A stretch of DNA of 64,000 nucleotides, taken from positions 1 to 64,000 of the forward strand of contig CAJJAX010000038.1 of the NCBI GenBank assembly GCA_905182155.1, in the 5' to 3' direction. The translations under genes were made by a program, and so were the position numbers. Source of the stretch: an uncultured Pseudomonadales bacterium. Lineage in GTDB: Bacteria > Pseudomonadota > Gammaproteobacteria > Pseudomonadales > Azotimanducaceae. Each line of letters starts with the position of its first letter. The stretch's first letter is position 1. This document shows, in pieces, positions 28,470 through 37,589 of the stretch. A model generated the notes under the pieces. The model searched no databases. It saw only the letters and a list, made by a program, of their open reading frames with translations, and was not told where the DNA came from.

Positions 28470-28869
28470 AAACAAATCCTTTAGAGATTGGAGCAGTAAA
28501 ACCGATTGCGATAACCCTTTCAAGGCCTCGAGCATAGGGTCTGCTGCCGGGTGATCATCAGGCCCCAGTGACGGTCTAAGCTGGCGTCCTTTTGTGCTTA
28601 ACACACGGTTTGCAAATGCGCTTGCCGTCTCAGAGGACGGTGTATGGCGTGATGCGTTTAATCGCTAATGGCCAACGGTTAAAAGCCAACAACCAACAAC
28701 TGTTGAGTCGAGACGTGATTAGGGTCTGGTTTGTGCTGTTCCTGCTAAGTGATGGAATTGCTGTGTATTGGGCGCGCTGCTCGAGTTTGGGGCGTCAACC
28801 GATGACGGTTAACATGATGGGTCGGCACTGCGCCGGTTAGAATTAAACGGGTTTAACAGCAGGTACAGA
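28470..28869. other. Gene-free stretch
   Basis: 400 bp between divergent SDR 2 and DUF952. Contains a short CCAACAA-rich patch near 28680-28705 but no ordered array, and no ORF with support. Confidence 0.4.
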
Positions 28870-29289
28870 ATGACAACAGCAATTTTTCATTTGGCCGCAG
28901 CGCCCGATTGGCGGGAGGCCGAGGCAGCACAGCGTACTTATTTTCCGCCGACCTTTGCGCAAGACCAAATGACCCACGCGGCGGCAGATATTGCGACCTT
29001 GATTAAGGTGGCGAATCAGTTTTATCGGGCTTTACCGGGCCCTTGGTTGATCTTGGAAGTGAGCATCACGGCACTTGCAGCCCAAAACATTCCGGTCAAG
29101 TTCGAGCCGGCGGCACCGGTTGGGGCGCGCGTTGATCATTTCGAGGGTAGCGATGCGGTGCTGTTTCCGCACATCTATGGCGGCATTCCGGCCACTGCGG
29201 TGGGATTTGTTGGTGTTTTGCCCCAGAACGACAAGGGTGAATTTATCGAGCCGAATGAACTCAACCTACAATTTCATAAGCCGGTTTGA
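28870..29289 (+). CDS. DUF952 family protein
   Basis: 139 residues. IFHLAAAPDWREAEAA at the N-terminus, the phrase HAAADIATLIKVANQFYRALPGP, and FPHIYGGIPATAVGFVGVLP near the C-terminus match the DUF952 pattern (IxHIxxxxxW, VANxFY, FPHLYGxL). The fold resembles ADP-ribosyltransferases according to family knowledge, but no function is established. Typical length is about 110; the C-terminal tail is slightly longer here. Cytoplasmic. Confidence 0.8.
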   Translation: MTTAIFHLAAAPDWREAEAAQRTYFPPTFAQDQMTHAAADIATLIKVANQFYRALPGPWLILEVSITALAAQNIPVKFEPAAPVGARVDHFEGSDAVLFPHIYGGIPATAVGFVGVLPQNDKGEFIEPNELNLQFHKPV

Positions 29290-29393
29290 CAAGATAGATC
29301 GCTTGCGGTGGAACATGAAGCAAGCGCCTTCGGACTGAGTCGTCGGGATGCGCTATGGCCTTTGCACAAGGGCCAGCCGAGAAAAACATTGTC

Positions 29394-29442
29394 GAGGGCA
29401 GAGGGCAGAGGGCAGAGGGCAGAGGGCAGAGGGCATAGGGCA
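29394..29442. repeat. Seven tandem 7-bp GAGGGCA units
   Basis: Six exact GAGGGCA copies and a final TAGGGCA. One of two different heptamer arrays in the 643-bp gene-free gap 29290-29932. Confidence 0.93.
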
Positions 29443-29501
29443 TGGCGCACGGTGTCCGAACTGGGTTTGCATCGAATACGGTCATGCGGTTATATCGTCA
29501 T

Positions 29502-29639
29502 GATAACCGATAGACCGATAACCGATAACCGATAACCGATAACCGATAACCGATAACCGATAACCGATAACCGATAACCGATAACCGATAACCGATAACC
29601 GATAACCGATAACCGATAACCGATAACCGATAACCGACA
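29502..29639. repeat. Seventeen exact tandem 7-bp ACCGATA units
   Basis: Perfect ACCGATA copies run from 29514 to 29632, flanked by degenerate copies on both sides (ATAACCGATAG before, ACCGACA after). It is the longest perfect array in the window and stays open in all frames. The rest of the gap (29640-29932) holds no recognisable gene. Confidence 0.96.
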
Positions 29640-29932
29640 ACCAATGACAGATCAGTCTGTGATTAGACAATCAATTGATCTGTTGATTGGGCCCACGATC
29701 AAACCGGTTGTTTGGTTCGTCGCCTATGAGCAAGTGTCTTGCTGTAACGATTGGATCTGTTCCGGCTTGCGCGTTAATCTTGGGCAAGGTCTGCACAGAG
29801 GACGGGTATGGGCAGATCAGCCAGGCTATTCCGCCGCAGTGCGTCAGGCCCATCTTGTGCTCGAACCTGTTTTGGCATTGGTCTGAGCGCGCTGGCCACG
29901 CAACGGCTCCGAAAGTTTAAGTAAGGGAAACT

Positions 29933-30763
29933 ATGGATGTTTTGAATGAGGATCAACTGGCCTATTGGGATGGCGAAGCAGGCGCAACCTGGGTCCGTAA
30001 TCAGATTCATCTTGATCAGCTTTTAGGGCCTTTCACCCAAGCTTTGATGACAGGCGCCGGCAACGTTTCCGGTAAAGCGATCTTAGATCTCGGCTGCGGG
30101 TGTGGCGAAACCGCGTTGCGCCTGGCTGAACAAGGTGCCGAAGTCATCGGTATTGATTTATCGCGAGAAATGTTGGCGCATGCGAATCAGCGCCGAGGCG
30201 CGAAGGCGAATCCCGAATTCCACCAAGCCGATGGGGCTGTTTTTACGGCTGAGCGATCCTTTGATTTAATTGTCTCGCGGTTTGGCGTCATGTTTTTCAA
30301 CGATCCAGAGCCGGCACTGCGTCATCTGCGCAGCTTATTAAAGCCCGACGGTGAGCTGCTGCTGGCATGTTGGCAGGCGCCAACGCTTAATCCTTGGATG
30401 TCGGTTGGAGGGCGCGCGATCGCACCCTTTTTACCGCCATCAAGCGAGGTGCGGGATCCAAAGGCCCCGGGCCCCTTTGCCTTTAGCGATCAAACCTATG
30501 TGGGCGGGTTGCTGGCGCGCGCAGGTTATGCATCCATTGAATTTGAGTCGGTGGTGAAAGCCCTCACCGTCGCCACCAATCTTGACGAGGCGATGGCATT
30601 CCAGAATCAGATTGGGCCCGCCGCAAGCGCGTTCAAGTCGCTGCCAAACACCGTTGTTGCCGAAGCGACCGCTGCGATGCGGGCAGCGATCGCCCCTTTC
30701 TGTGGGGCGAGTGGGGTTGTGATGGAAGGCGCTATTTGGTTAATCAGGGCGAGGTATTCGTAA
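29933..30763 (+). CDS. Class I SAM-dependent methyltransferase
   Basis: 276 residues. SAM motif I is ILDLGCGCGETALRLAEQG, acidic motif II is VIGIDLSREML, and the DLIVSRFGVMFF block fits methyltransferase_11/25-type small-molecule enzymes. The sequence LAYWDGEAGATWV at the N-terminus occurs in a recurring proteobacterial subgroup of unknown substrate. ATG follows AAGGGAAACT. Followed about 100 bp later by an SDR on the same strand. Confidence 0.87.
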   Translation: MDVLNEDQLAYWDGEAGATWVRNQIHLDQLLGPFTQALMTGAGNVSGKAILDLGCGCGETALRLAEQGAEVIGIDLSREMLAHANQRRGAKANPEFHQADGAVFTAERSFDLIVSRFGVMFFNDPEPALRHLRSLLKPDGELLLACWQAPTLNPWMSVGGRAIAPFLPPSSEVRDPKAPGPFAFSDQTYVGGLLARAGYASIEFESVVKALTVATNLDEAMAFQNQIGPAASAFKSLPNTVVAEATAAMRAAIAPFCGASGVVMEGAIWLIRARYS

Positions 30764-30859
30764 CCTTTCATTGTCCATTCTGCGTCAATATTGGCGCGTT
30801 CACCGAGCCAAATATGGGTCATTAATCATGAGCGATCGAGTTTATAAAGGAGTTTTATC

Positions 30860-31627
30860 GTGGATTTAAGTCAAGCGGTTTGTATTGTTACCGGTTCATC
30901 ATCTGGCGTTGGTGCCGCGACGGCCCGTCTAATGGCCAGTCGAGGCGCGCGCGTTGTGATTAATTATGCGCGAAGTGCCGCAGCTGCCGAGGCCGTCGCG
31001 ACAAGTTGCCGTGAATTGGGCGGCGAGGCTTTGGTTTGCCAAGCGGATGTCAGTCGAGATGCCGATTGCCGGTCGCTTGTTGCCCAAACTCTTGGGCAAT
31101 GGGGGCGAATTGACGCGCTGGTTAACAATGCCGGCACAACAAAATTTGTCGCCCATGGTGATCTTGATGGCTTGGATGAAGCAGATTTTCACAACATCTA
31201 TGGGGTGAACGTGATTGGGGCTTTTCAAATGGTGCGTGCAGCACGACCGGCTCTGACCGCCTCAGGCCGCGCGGCCGTTGTGAATGTCGCATCGATCGCA
31301 GGCGTCAAAGGCGTTGGATCATCCATCGCCTATGCTGCCTCCAAAGGCGCGTTGATTACCATGACGATGTCGCTGGCGCGCGTGCTTGGACCCGAAATTC
31401 GAGTCACTGCCGTCTGTCCTGGTTTTATCGAGGGTGAATGGCGGGCACGAGGGGGATGGGGCAAGCCGTCTACGACCAGGCTCGGTCGTTTTTTACACGC
31501 GAAGACCCCCTTGCAGCTGACCTGCACGGCCGAGACCGTCGCGGAATCGATTTTATCGTTTATCGACAGTCATTCGGTTGTCACCGGCCAGCACTTGGTG
31601 CTGGATGGCGGGCATTTACTGCTATAG
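30860..31627 (+). CDS. Short-chain dehydrogenase/reductase 3
   Basis: 255 residues, GTG start after AAAGGAG. TGSSSGVGAAT binds cofactor; NNAGTT, NVASIAG and YAASKGA supply the catalytic set. YARSAAAAEAVA after the second strand has Arg and Ser, suggesting NADP(H). The ending VVTGQHLVLDGGH is the usual glucose-1-dehydrogenase/FabG-like C-terminus. Its stop lies four bases from the convergent helicase stop. Confidence 0.9.
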   Translation: MDLSQAVCIVTGSSSGVGAATARLMASRGARVVINYARSAAAAEAVATSCRELGGEALVCQADVSRDADCRSLVAQTLGQWGRIDALVNNAGTTKFVAHGDLDGLDEADFHNIYGVNVIGAFQMVRAARPALTASGRAAVVNVASIAGVKGVGSSIAYAASKGALITMTMSLARVLGPEIRVTAVCPGFIEGEWRARGGWGKPSTTRLGRFLHAKTPLQLTCTAETVAESILSFIDSHSVVTGQHLVLDGGHLLL

Positions 31628-31631
31628 CGTC

Positions 31632-33046
31632 CTAGCGATTACCATTAACGGCGGGTCTACTGCGTCCGCTGGGTGAAAAGGACCGGGTCCGGTTCGGTGA
31701 GGCCTTCTTCGGTGGTGCTGAATGAACATTGCCATTCGAGCGATCCCCTGACTTTTGATCGCTTGCAACTTGTGGATTGCTGCTGCGGTTGGGTCTTGCT
31801 GAGCGGGCTTGGTTACTCTGATTTCTGGCGCCCTGTTTGGCCGGGGCACCTTGTCGTGGGTTGCTTCTCGGCCGGCTTGGAACGGAGCCTGATTCGGGTA
31901 CTTGATGATCGGGTTCAAAGCCTTCAATTTCAACGCGTTCAATGGGTTTTAAGATCAAGCGCTCGATATCGCGTAATTGCTTAAATTCATCCGCCGCAAC
32001 CAGCGATACGGCGGAGCCGGAGCTGCCCGCGCGTGCTGTTCGGCCGATTCGATGCACATAGTCTTCTGGAACATTGGGGAGATCGAAATTCACAACCCTC
32101 GGTAGGGCTGCAATGTCGATGCCTCGGGCAGCGATATCGGTCGCAACCAAGATATCGATCAGACCATCTTTAAAGCCCGACAGGGCGCGGGTTCGGGCGC
32201 CTTGGCTCTTATTACCATGGATCGCATCGGACTGAATGCCTGCCTTCAGAAGCTCTTTAACCAGTTTGTTTGCACCATGCTTGGTTCGGCTAAATACCAG
32301 AACCTGTCGCCAACCCTCTGATCGGATCAGATGGATCAAGAGTTGGGTCTTGGATTTCTTATCCACCGTGTGGACAACTTGATGAATATTTTGCGCCGTG
32401 GTGTTTCTCGGTGCGACATCAATTTCAACCGGGTCGGTTAGCATGGTTTTTGCCAATTTTCGGATCGGATCGGAAAACGTGGCCGAAAACATCAGGTTAT
32501 GACGACGGGCCGGGGAGTTTCCCTTGGATCCGCTTGACGTCGGGTATAAAACCCATATCGAGCATCCGATCGGCTTCGTCCAGCACCAAAGATACTCACC
32601 TGGTCTAGCTTCACGGCATTTTGACCAACCAGGTCAAGGAGTCTACCGGGGGTGGCGACCAGGATATCAACGCCACCGCGTAAGGTTTTCATTTGCGGGT
32701 TGATGTTGACCCCACCAAAAACGACCGCCGCGCGTATGTCGAGATATTTGCTGTAAGCAAGAATGTTTTCGTAAATCTGGGCAGCAAGTTCACGTGTTGG
32801 GGTGATGATTAAAACCTGAGTTCGATTGGCAGCGCGGGTTACGCCGTTGGCCTTGAGCCTTTGTAATATGGGTAGGACAAACGCCGCCGTTTTACCGGTG
32901 CCGGTTTGGGCAGAGGCCATAAGGTCCTTGCCAGAAAGCACGACCGGAATGGCCTGCGTCTGAATGGCTGTGGCTTCCACGTAGTTTTTATCGGCCAGTG
33001 CCGTTTGTAATTCGGGCAGTAACCCGAGATCTTGAAATTGAGTCAT
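31632..33046 (-). CDS. rhlE: DEAD-box RNA helicase RhlE-like, two frameshifts
   Basis: About 470 residues after correction. Q motif region [13 protein letters not shown], Walker [24 protein letters not shown], then [15 protein letters not shown] and [10 protein letters not shown]. The DEAD box itself is only restored after deleting one base from the AAA at 32588-32590 (plus-strand numbering), giving [19 protein letters not shown]; a second extra base at 32512-32515 must be removed to reach the [11 protein letters not shown] block. The Ser/Arg/Pro-rich basic tail is typical of RhlE. Acts in ribosome assembly and RNA turnover in the cold. Confidence 0.9.
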
Positions 33047-33085
33047 AGTAGTCCTGTTGACCGACGATTAAGAGGGCATTGAAGC

Positions 33086-33325
33086 GTGTTGGTCGTTGAA
33101 GTCTGGTCTTTGCAACGGGCAGTGCCAATCGATGGCGTGATGAAAGCCGGCAACACCCTTCAAATTGAAGACCAGGAGGGTCCAGTAGCCAGCGAGGCGC
33201 ACCTTACGAGTTACGATGCCGAAAAGCAACCGTTTATCGAAATCGGGTTAGGCGCTGAAGGCTTGGCGGGCAACGGAAAAGCCCTTAAAAAATCGCTTAA
33301 ACAGGGCGGTTGGTGCTGGGTTTGA
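33086..33325 (+). CDS. Small hypothetical protein
   Basis: Up to 79 residues from GTG 33086, divergent from rhlE (39 bp). The translation has protein-like composition (MKAGNTLQIEDQEGPVASEA, FIEIGLGAEGLAGNGKALKK) and no low-complexity, but no family is recognised and there is no good ribosome site. An internal ATG at about 33140 is an alternative start. It could be a real small acidic protein or a remnant. Confidence 0.4.
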   Translation: MLVVEVWSLQRAVPIDGVMKAGNTLQIEDQEGPVASEAHLTSYDAEKQPFIEIGLGAEGLAGNGKALKKSLKQGGWCWV

Positions 33326-33334
33326 TCGCAGGGG

Positions 33335-33667
33335 TTAAACCGTCTGGTCGATCAATCGGCCGACTAATTGGTTGGTTGACTTCGCGACGTCGACATTGGC
33401 TTCTAATTGATTCTGAGCCTGCACGCGCTCGACCATCATCTCCTCAAAGTCTGCCTTACGACCTTGATTGACCTGCCCAGAGGCATTGTAGGTCTCAACC
33501 GGCACTTCAGGCGGCTGCCTGGTTGTGGCCTTCTGGCTTGGGGATTGGGGCATGACTGAAAGTTCGGGCTCGCTGGCCGTCGACAGCTCAGCCGCACGTT
33601 GACCAATGTCAGCAAGACGCTGAGACGCATCTTGAATACCGCTATAGGCTGGTGAGCTCACGTTCAT
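33335..33667 (-). CDS. Small flagellar rod/hook-like protein
   Basis: 110 residues from ATG 33667 (a longer frame to 33721 adds hydrophobic residues that look untranslated). N-terminal NVSSPAYSGIQDASQRLADI and C-terminal NVDVAKSTNQLVGRLIDQTV resemble the coiled-coil ends of FlgB/FlgC-type rod proteins and of short flagellar proteins with an ANxxV....L..L ending. The middle is Pro/Gln-rich and disordered. No other flagellar gene is in the window, so this is an orphan copy. Confidence 0.5.
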   Translation of the reverse strand: MNVSSPAYSGIQDASQRLADIGQRAAELSTASEPELSVMPQSPSQKATTRQPPEVPVETYNASGQVNQGRKADFEEMMVERVQAQNQLEANVDVAKSTNQLVGRLIDQTV

Positions 33668-33971
33668 ACCATTGAGTATAGCGCTAATCAGGGCAGAAGA
33701 AACCCAGAATGAAACACCCACGCCGGATTGGTCAGCGTCGAAGGCTCGAGCGCCTGTTTGTCAGGCCCTTAATCCCCTAAAAGTTCTGACTTTTAGGGCG
33801 CTGGATTGGGCGCGCGCAGCAAGGCGCCGGCCTCGGCTGGGGCCGATGGGTTAGACCGCCACGACCCGTTACAAGCTCTTGCAAGCAGGTCGTCGCGGGT
33901 GTTAATCAGAGCATGCTTGGGCCCCAAAGGCGCCTGTGGGGCGGTCGCCCTCGCGCCCAACCCCGCGGGTT
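33668..33971. other. Gene-free stretch with one hairpin
   Basis: About 304 bp, locally GC-rich with GCGCC-type tracts. Aside from the perfect hairpin at 33775-33798 nothing is recognised. Confidence 0.4.
33775..33798. terminator. Perfect 10-bp hairpin
   Basis: CCCTAAAAGT-TCTG-ACTTTTAGGG. It lies between the start of the minus-strand flagellar-like gene and the 3' end of the damaged SDR, also minus strand, about where that SDR transcript would end. T-richness is inside the stem; call is tentative. Confidence 0.45.
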
Positions 33972-34827
33972 TTAGCTTGATGATTGTGCGGGTACCGAAA
34001 AGGTGTCCGCTGCCAATCCTACGGCCTTTAGGCTGTAGTCCCACAGTTGGGTTCTGAGGCCCTGATCCTGGGCGCTTTGTGCGGGCTTTTTGATCAGACA
34101 TTGGTCGTAGTAGGCGCCGGTGGTTTGATTCAGACTCGGGTCAGATGCCAGTAGGATGCTGGTTTTAGCCCCTTCTTCTGGTGTGATGAAGACTAGACCC
34201 AAGAGTTTTCGAACGAGCCAGGGCAGGTCCCGAACGATATCGGTCGCGACCCCGCCCGGATGAAGGGCGTTCGATGTCACCTGTGTCCCCGACAGGCGTT
34301 CCGCTAATTCAAATGCGAACAAGACATTGGCCAACTTAGACTGACCATAAGCGCGTTGGCCGCTGTATTGGGCGGCACCTTTAAAGCCAATAATCTTTCT
34401 CTAATTACTGTTGATGTTACTTTTTTACCTTCTAAGCCTGCTAACGGTGAATCATTAACGGTAATAGTAATTGGCTCAGTAGGAAGTGGCTGAGATGGTT
34501 TACCCCGAATTGCATTTCAAACCCTTGTTGGGTCATTTGTTGTTTAGCCGGAAATAGGCCCGCGTTGTTAATCAGCACATCGAGCTGTTGATATTCAGCG
34601 AGGTAGGCGTCAGCCAGCGCTCGAACGCTTGAAAGGTCCGATAAATCAACGGCTAGATGACGGGCGCTTGGACCTAAGGCGGTAAGGGCTGCATCCGTCT
34701 TGGCAGAGGCTCGGCTGGCAATGACAACGGCTGCACCCTGGGCGATCAGCGCTTTGGCGGTTTCAAAGCCGATGCCGCTGTTGCCGCCGGTAATGAGAAT
34801 TTTTTTGCCGTGCATTGTATGCGTCAT
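33972..34827 (-). pseudogene. Short-chain dehydrogenase/reductase (retinol-dehydrogenase-like), disrupted in the middle
   Basis: N-terminal half from ATG 34827 (AGGA upstream) has ITGGNSGIGFETAKALIAQG, DLSDLSSVRAL, NNAGLF and GVNHLSHFLLSQLLLPL. The C-terminal half, in another frame, has GFKGAAQYSGQRAYGQSKLANVLFAFELAERL and LHPGGVATDIVRD. The linking stretch that should hold the catalytic Ser is replaced by about 50-70 AT-rich bases (34395-34460) that fit neither frame. Unlike other broken genes here, a single-base fix does not repair it. Either a true deletion-insertion or an assembly chimera. Confidence 0.75.
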
Positions 34828-34979
34828 CGTGAATCCTGAACCGTTGAGCGGGGTCGAAAAAGTCATGGAAATCTTAACATGCCGTGATGGTTTGTTAATG
34901 CGGGTCGCATTGACTTTGATTCGGCCCAGTTCTATGTTGCAGAGTCAAAACTGTTTGTTAAAAGCCATAAGGGGACAAT

Positions 34980-36164
34980 ATGAGTCAGCGTGTCAAAGTA
35001 GCCGGTGTCGGCATGATTCCATTTACCAAACCTGGCCAAAGTGATGATTATCCAGTCATGGGTGAGATGGCTGCTCGGTTGGCCTTAGAAGATGCGGGGA
35101 TCGATTATAAGGACGTTCAGCAAGCCTATGTGGGTTATGTCTATGGGGATTCGACCTCTGGGCAGGCCGCGCTCTACGGGTTAGGACTAACCGGTATTCC
35201 GGTGGTGAATGTTAATAATAACTGTGCCACGGGCTCATCGGCCTTATTTCTGGCCCGACAAGCGGTGGCCTCGGGTGTGGTTGACTGCGCGCTTGCGCTC
35301 GGTTTTGAGCAGATGAACCCCGGGGCATTGGGCGCAGCTTTTTCTGATCGACCCAGTCCCCTCAAGCGCTTTTTTAAAGCGCGAAAGGCGCTGCAAGGGG
35401 TCGACAAAATGGCGCCAGATGCTGCGCAATACTTTGGTGGGGCCGGCAAAGAATATGCCGAGCAATATGGCACTCGGGATGAAACCTTCGCCAAGATTTC
35501 AGCAAAAGCGCGGATTCATGCGGCGAATAATCCGTACGCGGTCTTTCGAGAGTTGCTCAGTGTTGAGGAAATTATGGCCTCGCCCCACATATTTGGTCCG
35601 CTAACGCGTTACCAGTGTTGTCCACCCACCTGTGGCGCGGCCGCGGCCGTCATTTGTAGTGAAGATTTTGCCCGTAAGCATGGGTTAAACAACACAATCA
35701 CCATCAAAGCCCAAGCGATGACCACCGATTTTGAGAGCACGCTACAGGCAGGTTCACTGCGCAAACTGGTGGGTGTTGACATGGCGAAGGCTGCGGCTGA
35801 CCAAGTCTATGAGGAAGCCGGTATTGGGCCCGAGGACATCCAGGTGGTCGAACTGCATGATTGTTTCACAGCCAATGAACTGTTGACCTACGAAGCCCTC
35901 GGATTGACCGCTGAAGGCACTGCTGAAAAGTTCATCTGGGATGGCGACAATACTTATGGCGGGCGGGTGGTCACCAATCCGTCGGGTGGGTTGTTGTCGA
36001 AAGGCCATCCACTAGGCGCCACAGGTTTAGCGCAATGTACCGAGCTGGTTTGGCAGTTGCGGGGCGATGCTGGGCCCCGTCAGGTGCCGGGTGCGCGTCA
36101 TGGTCTTCAGCACAACCTGGGGTTGGGTGGCGCGTGTGTCGTGACCTTGTACAGCGCCGATTAA
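34980..36164 (+). CDS. SCP2-type (sterol carrier protein X-like) thiolase
   Basis: 394 residues. Catalytic Cys 82 in NVNNNCATGSSALFLA; C-terminal half has ELHDCFTANELLTYEALG, SKGHPLGATGLAQC with catalytic His, and NLGLGGACVVTLY. This subgroup lacks the second Cys of classical thiolases and includes bacterial enzymes and aldolase-like partners in steroid side-chain degradation. ATG follows AGGGGACAAT. Fits with the other lipid-oxidation genes in the window. Confidence 0.9.
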   Translation: MSQRVKVAGVGMIPFTKPGQSDDYPVMGEMAARLALEDAGIDYKDVQQAYVGYVYGDSTSGQAALYGLGLTGIPVVNVNNNCATGSSALFLARQAVASGVVDCALALGFEQMNPGALGAAFSDRPSPLKRFFKARKALQGVDKMAPDAAQYFGGAGKEYAEQYGTRDETFAKISAKARIHAANNPYAVFRELLSVEEIMASPHIFGPLTRYQCCPPTCGAAAAVICSEDFARKHGLNNTITIKAQAMTTDFESTLQAGSLRKLVGVDMAKAAADQVYEEAGIGPEDIQVVELHDCFTANELLTYEALGLTAEGTAEKFIWDGDNTYGGRVVTNPSGGLLSKGHPLGATGLAQCTELVWQLRGDAGPRQVPGARHGLQHNLGLGGACVVTLYSAD

Positions 36165-36216
36165 GGCCGGTTCTGATCGATGCCTTAAAGGCGCCACCAA
36201 CTAAGGAGCGCGGCCT

Positions 36217-36714
36217 GTGCCGAAACTAACGGTGGATGAGCAGCAAGCGCTGCTGACAGAACCCGGTATCGTGATGCGTATTGGTGTTGTTGATGAAAAC
36301 GGCGCTCCTTACGTGACGCCGATTTGGTTTTGGTATGAAGAGGGCTGCGTTTTTTTCACGCCGAGGCAGAAGTCTGCCTGGTTTGATTGCCTGAAGCGGG
36401 ATCCCAGAGTGTCCTTGTGTATCGATGAGCAGGCGCTCCCCTATCGAAAGGTTTTGGTCAATGGGGTTGCTGAGTTGCAGTTTGATGTTGGCAGTGATGC
36501 GCTTTGGCGATCCACCTACCGTCAAATGGCAGCGAAATATGTTGGCCCCTCCGGTGCTGAAAAGTATGTTTCAGACACGATTGATCAACCGCGGGCGTTA
36601 TTCCGCATCGAACTTGCAGGGGCTTTGGTGAGCAGTTGGCGGATGCCAATTGCAGATGAGCCGGGAATGGGCATCTGGGCCAAGCGCTATTTTGTTCCAG
36701 GCACTGAGTTTTAG
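36217..36714 (+). CDS. Pyridoxamine 5'-phosphate oxidase-fold (FMN-binding split barrel) protein
   Basis: 165 residues, GTG start after AAGGAG. Split-barrel blocks: IVMRIGVVDENGAPYVTPIWF, KSAWFDCLKRDPRVSLCID, RKVLVNGVAEL and FRIEL...SWRM. Similar to TIGR03618/F420- or FMN-dependent small reductases; cofactor cannot be fixed. It starts 52 bp after the thiolase and may be in its transcript. Its final bases overlap the convergent solute-binding protein gene by four. Confidence 0.82.
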   Translation: MPKLTVDEQQALLTEPGIVMRIGVVDENGAPYVTPIWFWYEEGCVFFTPRQKSAWFDCLKRDPRVSLCIDEQALPYRKVLVNGVAELQFDVGSDALWRSTYRQMAAKYVGPSGAEKYVSDTIDQPRALFRIELAGALVSSWRMPIADEPGMGIWAKRYFVPGTEF

Positions 36715-37589
36715 GCGGCGGGCGCCGGCTTCAAAAGGAGCGGGCTGAGGGCCTCGTTGAGGCTCGGCTGATCCTTAAGGCATGGATTATGCAGTCGATG
36801 GATCCTGCGATGTGGTAGACCCAGGGCAAAAATTTGCGCGCTGAAATGTTGCTCAAACAATGCGGATAAATTGCCAGAGCGTTGGTGCTCATTCAACGCG
36901 ACGTTGAGTTGCGCCTGCAAGGCTTTGGCTTGCCCGTGACAATAAAACTGTAGCGGCATGGGGTAGTACAAAACATCATCGGTCGCGATCATCAGCTCTG
37001 GAAACGGTTTCCCATAGTCGTCGAAGACCGCGCGCACCTCGTTCGCGCCCAGGCAGAGGTAGTCCGCCGCGCCGCGGGCAACCTGTTCAAAACAAGCCGA
37101 TAAATGCGCTTGAGTGGCAACGTTATAACCATTGGCATGAAAGATCGGGACATCCGCCCAGTCGGCGGGTAGCCCGATGGTAGCCTGTTTGAAGGGCGCG
37201 TTTCGGTTGGTTTGGAACCAACTGTGTTGGTCCCGTCGATAAATTGGGATTCGGCAACCCAAGATACCGAAGGCGATGGGGCTTGTGATGATTCGTTTTT
37301 CAACCCCTTCAAATTTGGGATTACCGGCGACGGTGATGAGCAGATCAAATCCCTCGTTAAAGATTTCGGCTTCGCCCTGGACCGTCAACCGGTCACTGTG
37401 ATCAATTTCGAGGTTTATGCTTGGGTCAATCTGTGACAGTAATTGTCGAACGAGTTCAGCTTCATAGTGTTGCCGGGGCTGGGACTTGTTACCGTTCCAG
37501 AATCGAATCTGTTTGGGTCGGGCGTTCATGAACTGGGCCGTGGGATCAAAGAGACAAAAATGGTTTCCTGTGCGGCCATCAGAAAGCAA
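36711..37589 (-). CDS. Periplasmic solute-binding-like protein without a signal peptide
   Basis: 292 residues. The start of the fold (KQIRFWNGNKSQPRQHYEAELVRQLL) and middle (GCRIPIYRRDQ, ATQAHLSACFEQVARGAADYLCLGANEVRAVF, ADWADVPIFHANGY) resemble SBP_bac_3-like proteins. Usually such proteins begin with a signal peptide; here the 30 residues before the fold are polar and no hydrophobic segment exists in any frame. The start overlaps the tspO 3' end by 11 bp, so the two are co-translated. Either it is cytoplasmic or its N-terminus was replaced. Confidence 0.6.
   Translation of the reverse strand: MLSDGRTGNHFCLFDPTAQFMNARPKQIRFWNGNKSQPRQHYEAELVRQLLSQIDPSINLEIDHSDRLTVQGEAEIFNEGFDLLITVAGNPKFEGVEKRIITSPIAFGILGCRIPIYRRDQHSWFQTNRNAPFKQATIGLPADWADVPIFHANGYNVATQAHLSACFEQVARGAADYLCLGANEVRAVFDDYGKPFPELMIATDDVLYYPMPLQFYCHGQAKALQAQLNVALNEHQRSGNLSALFEQHFSAQIFALGLPHRRIHRLHNPCLKDQPSLNEALSPLLLKPAPAA

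Noticed and set aside
29502-29639. Telomere-like or centromere-like iteron set
   Set aside because: No replication gene, no partition gene and no chromosome end; position between ordinary genes.
29482-29670. Minus-strand frame made of IGYRLSV repeats
   Set aside because: Translation of the ACCGATA array, not a protein.
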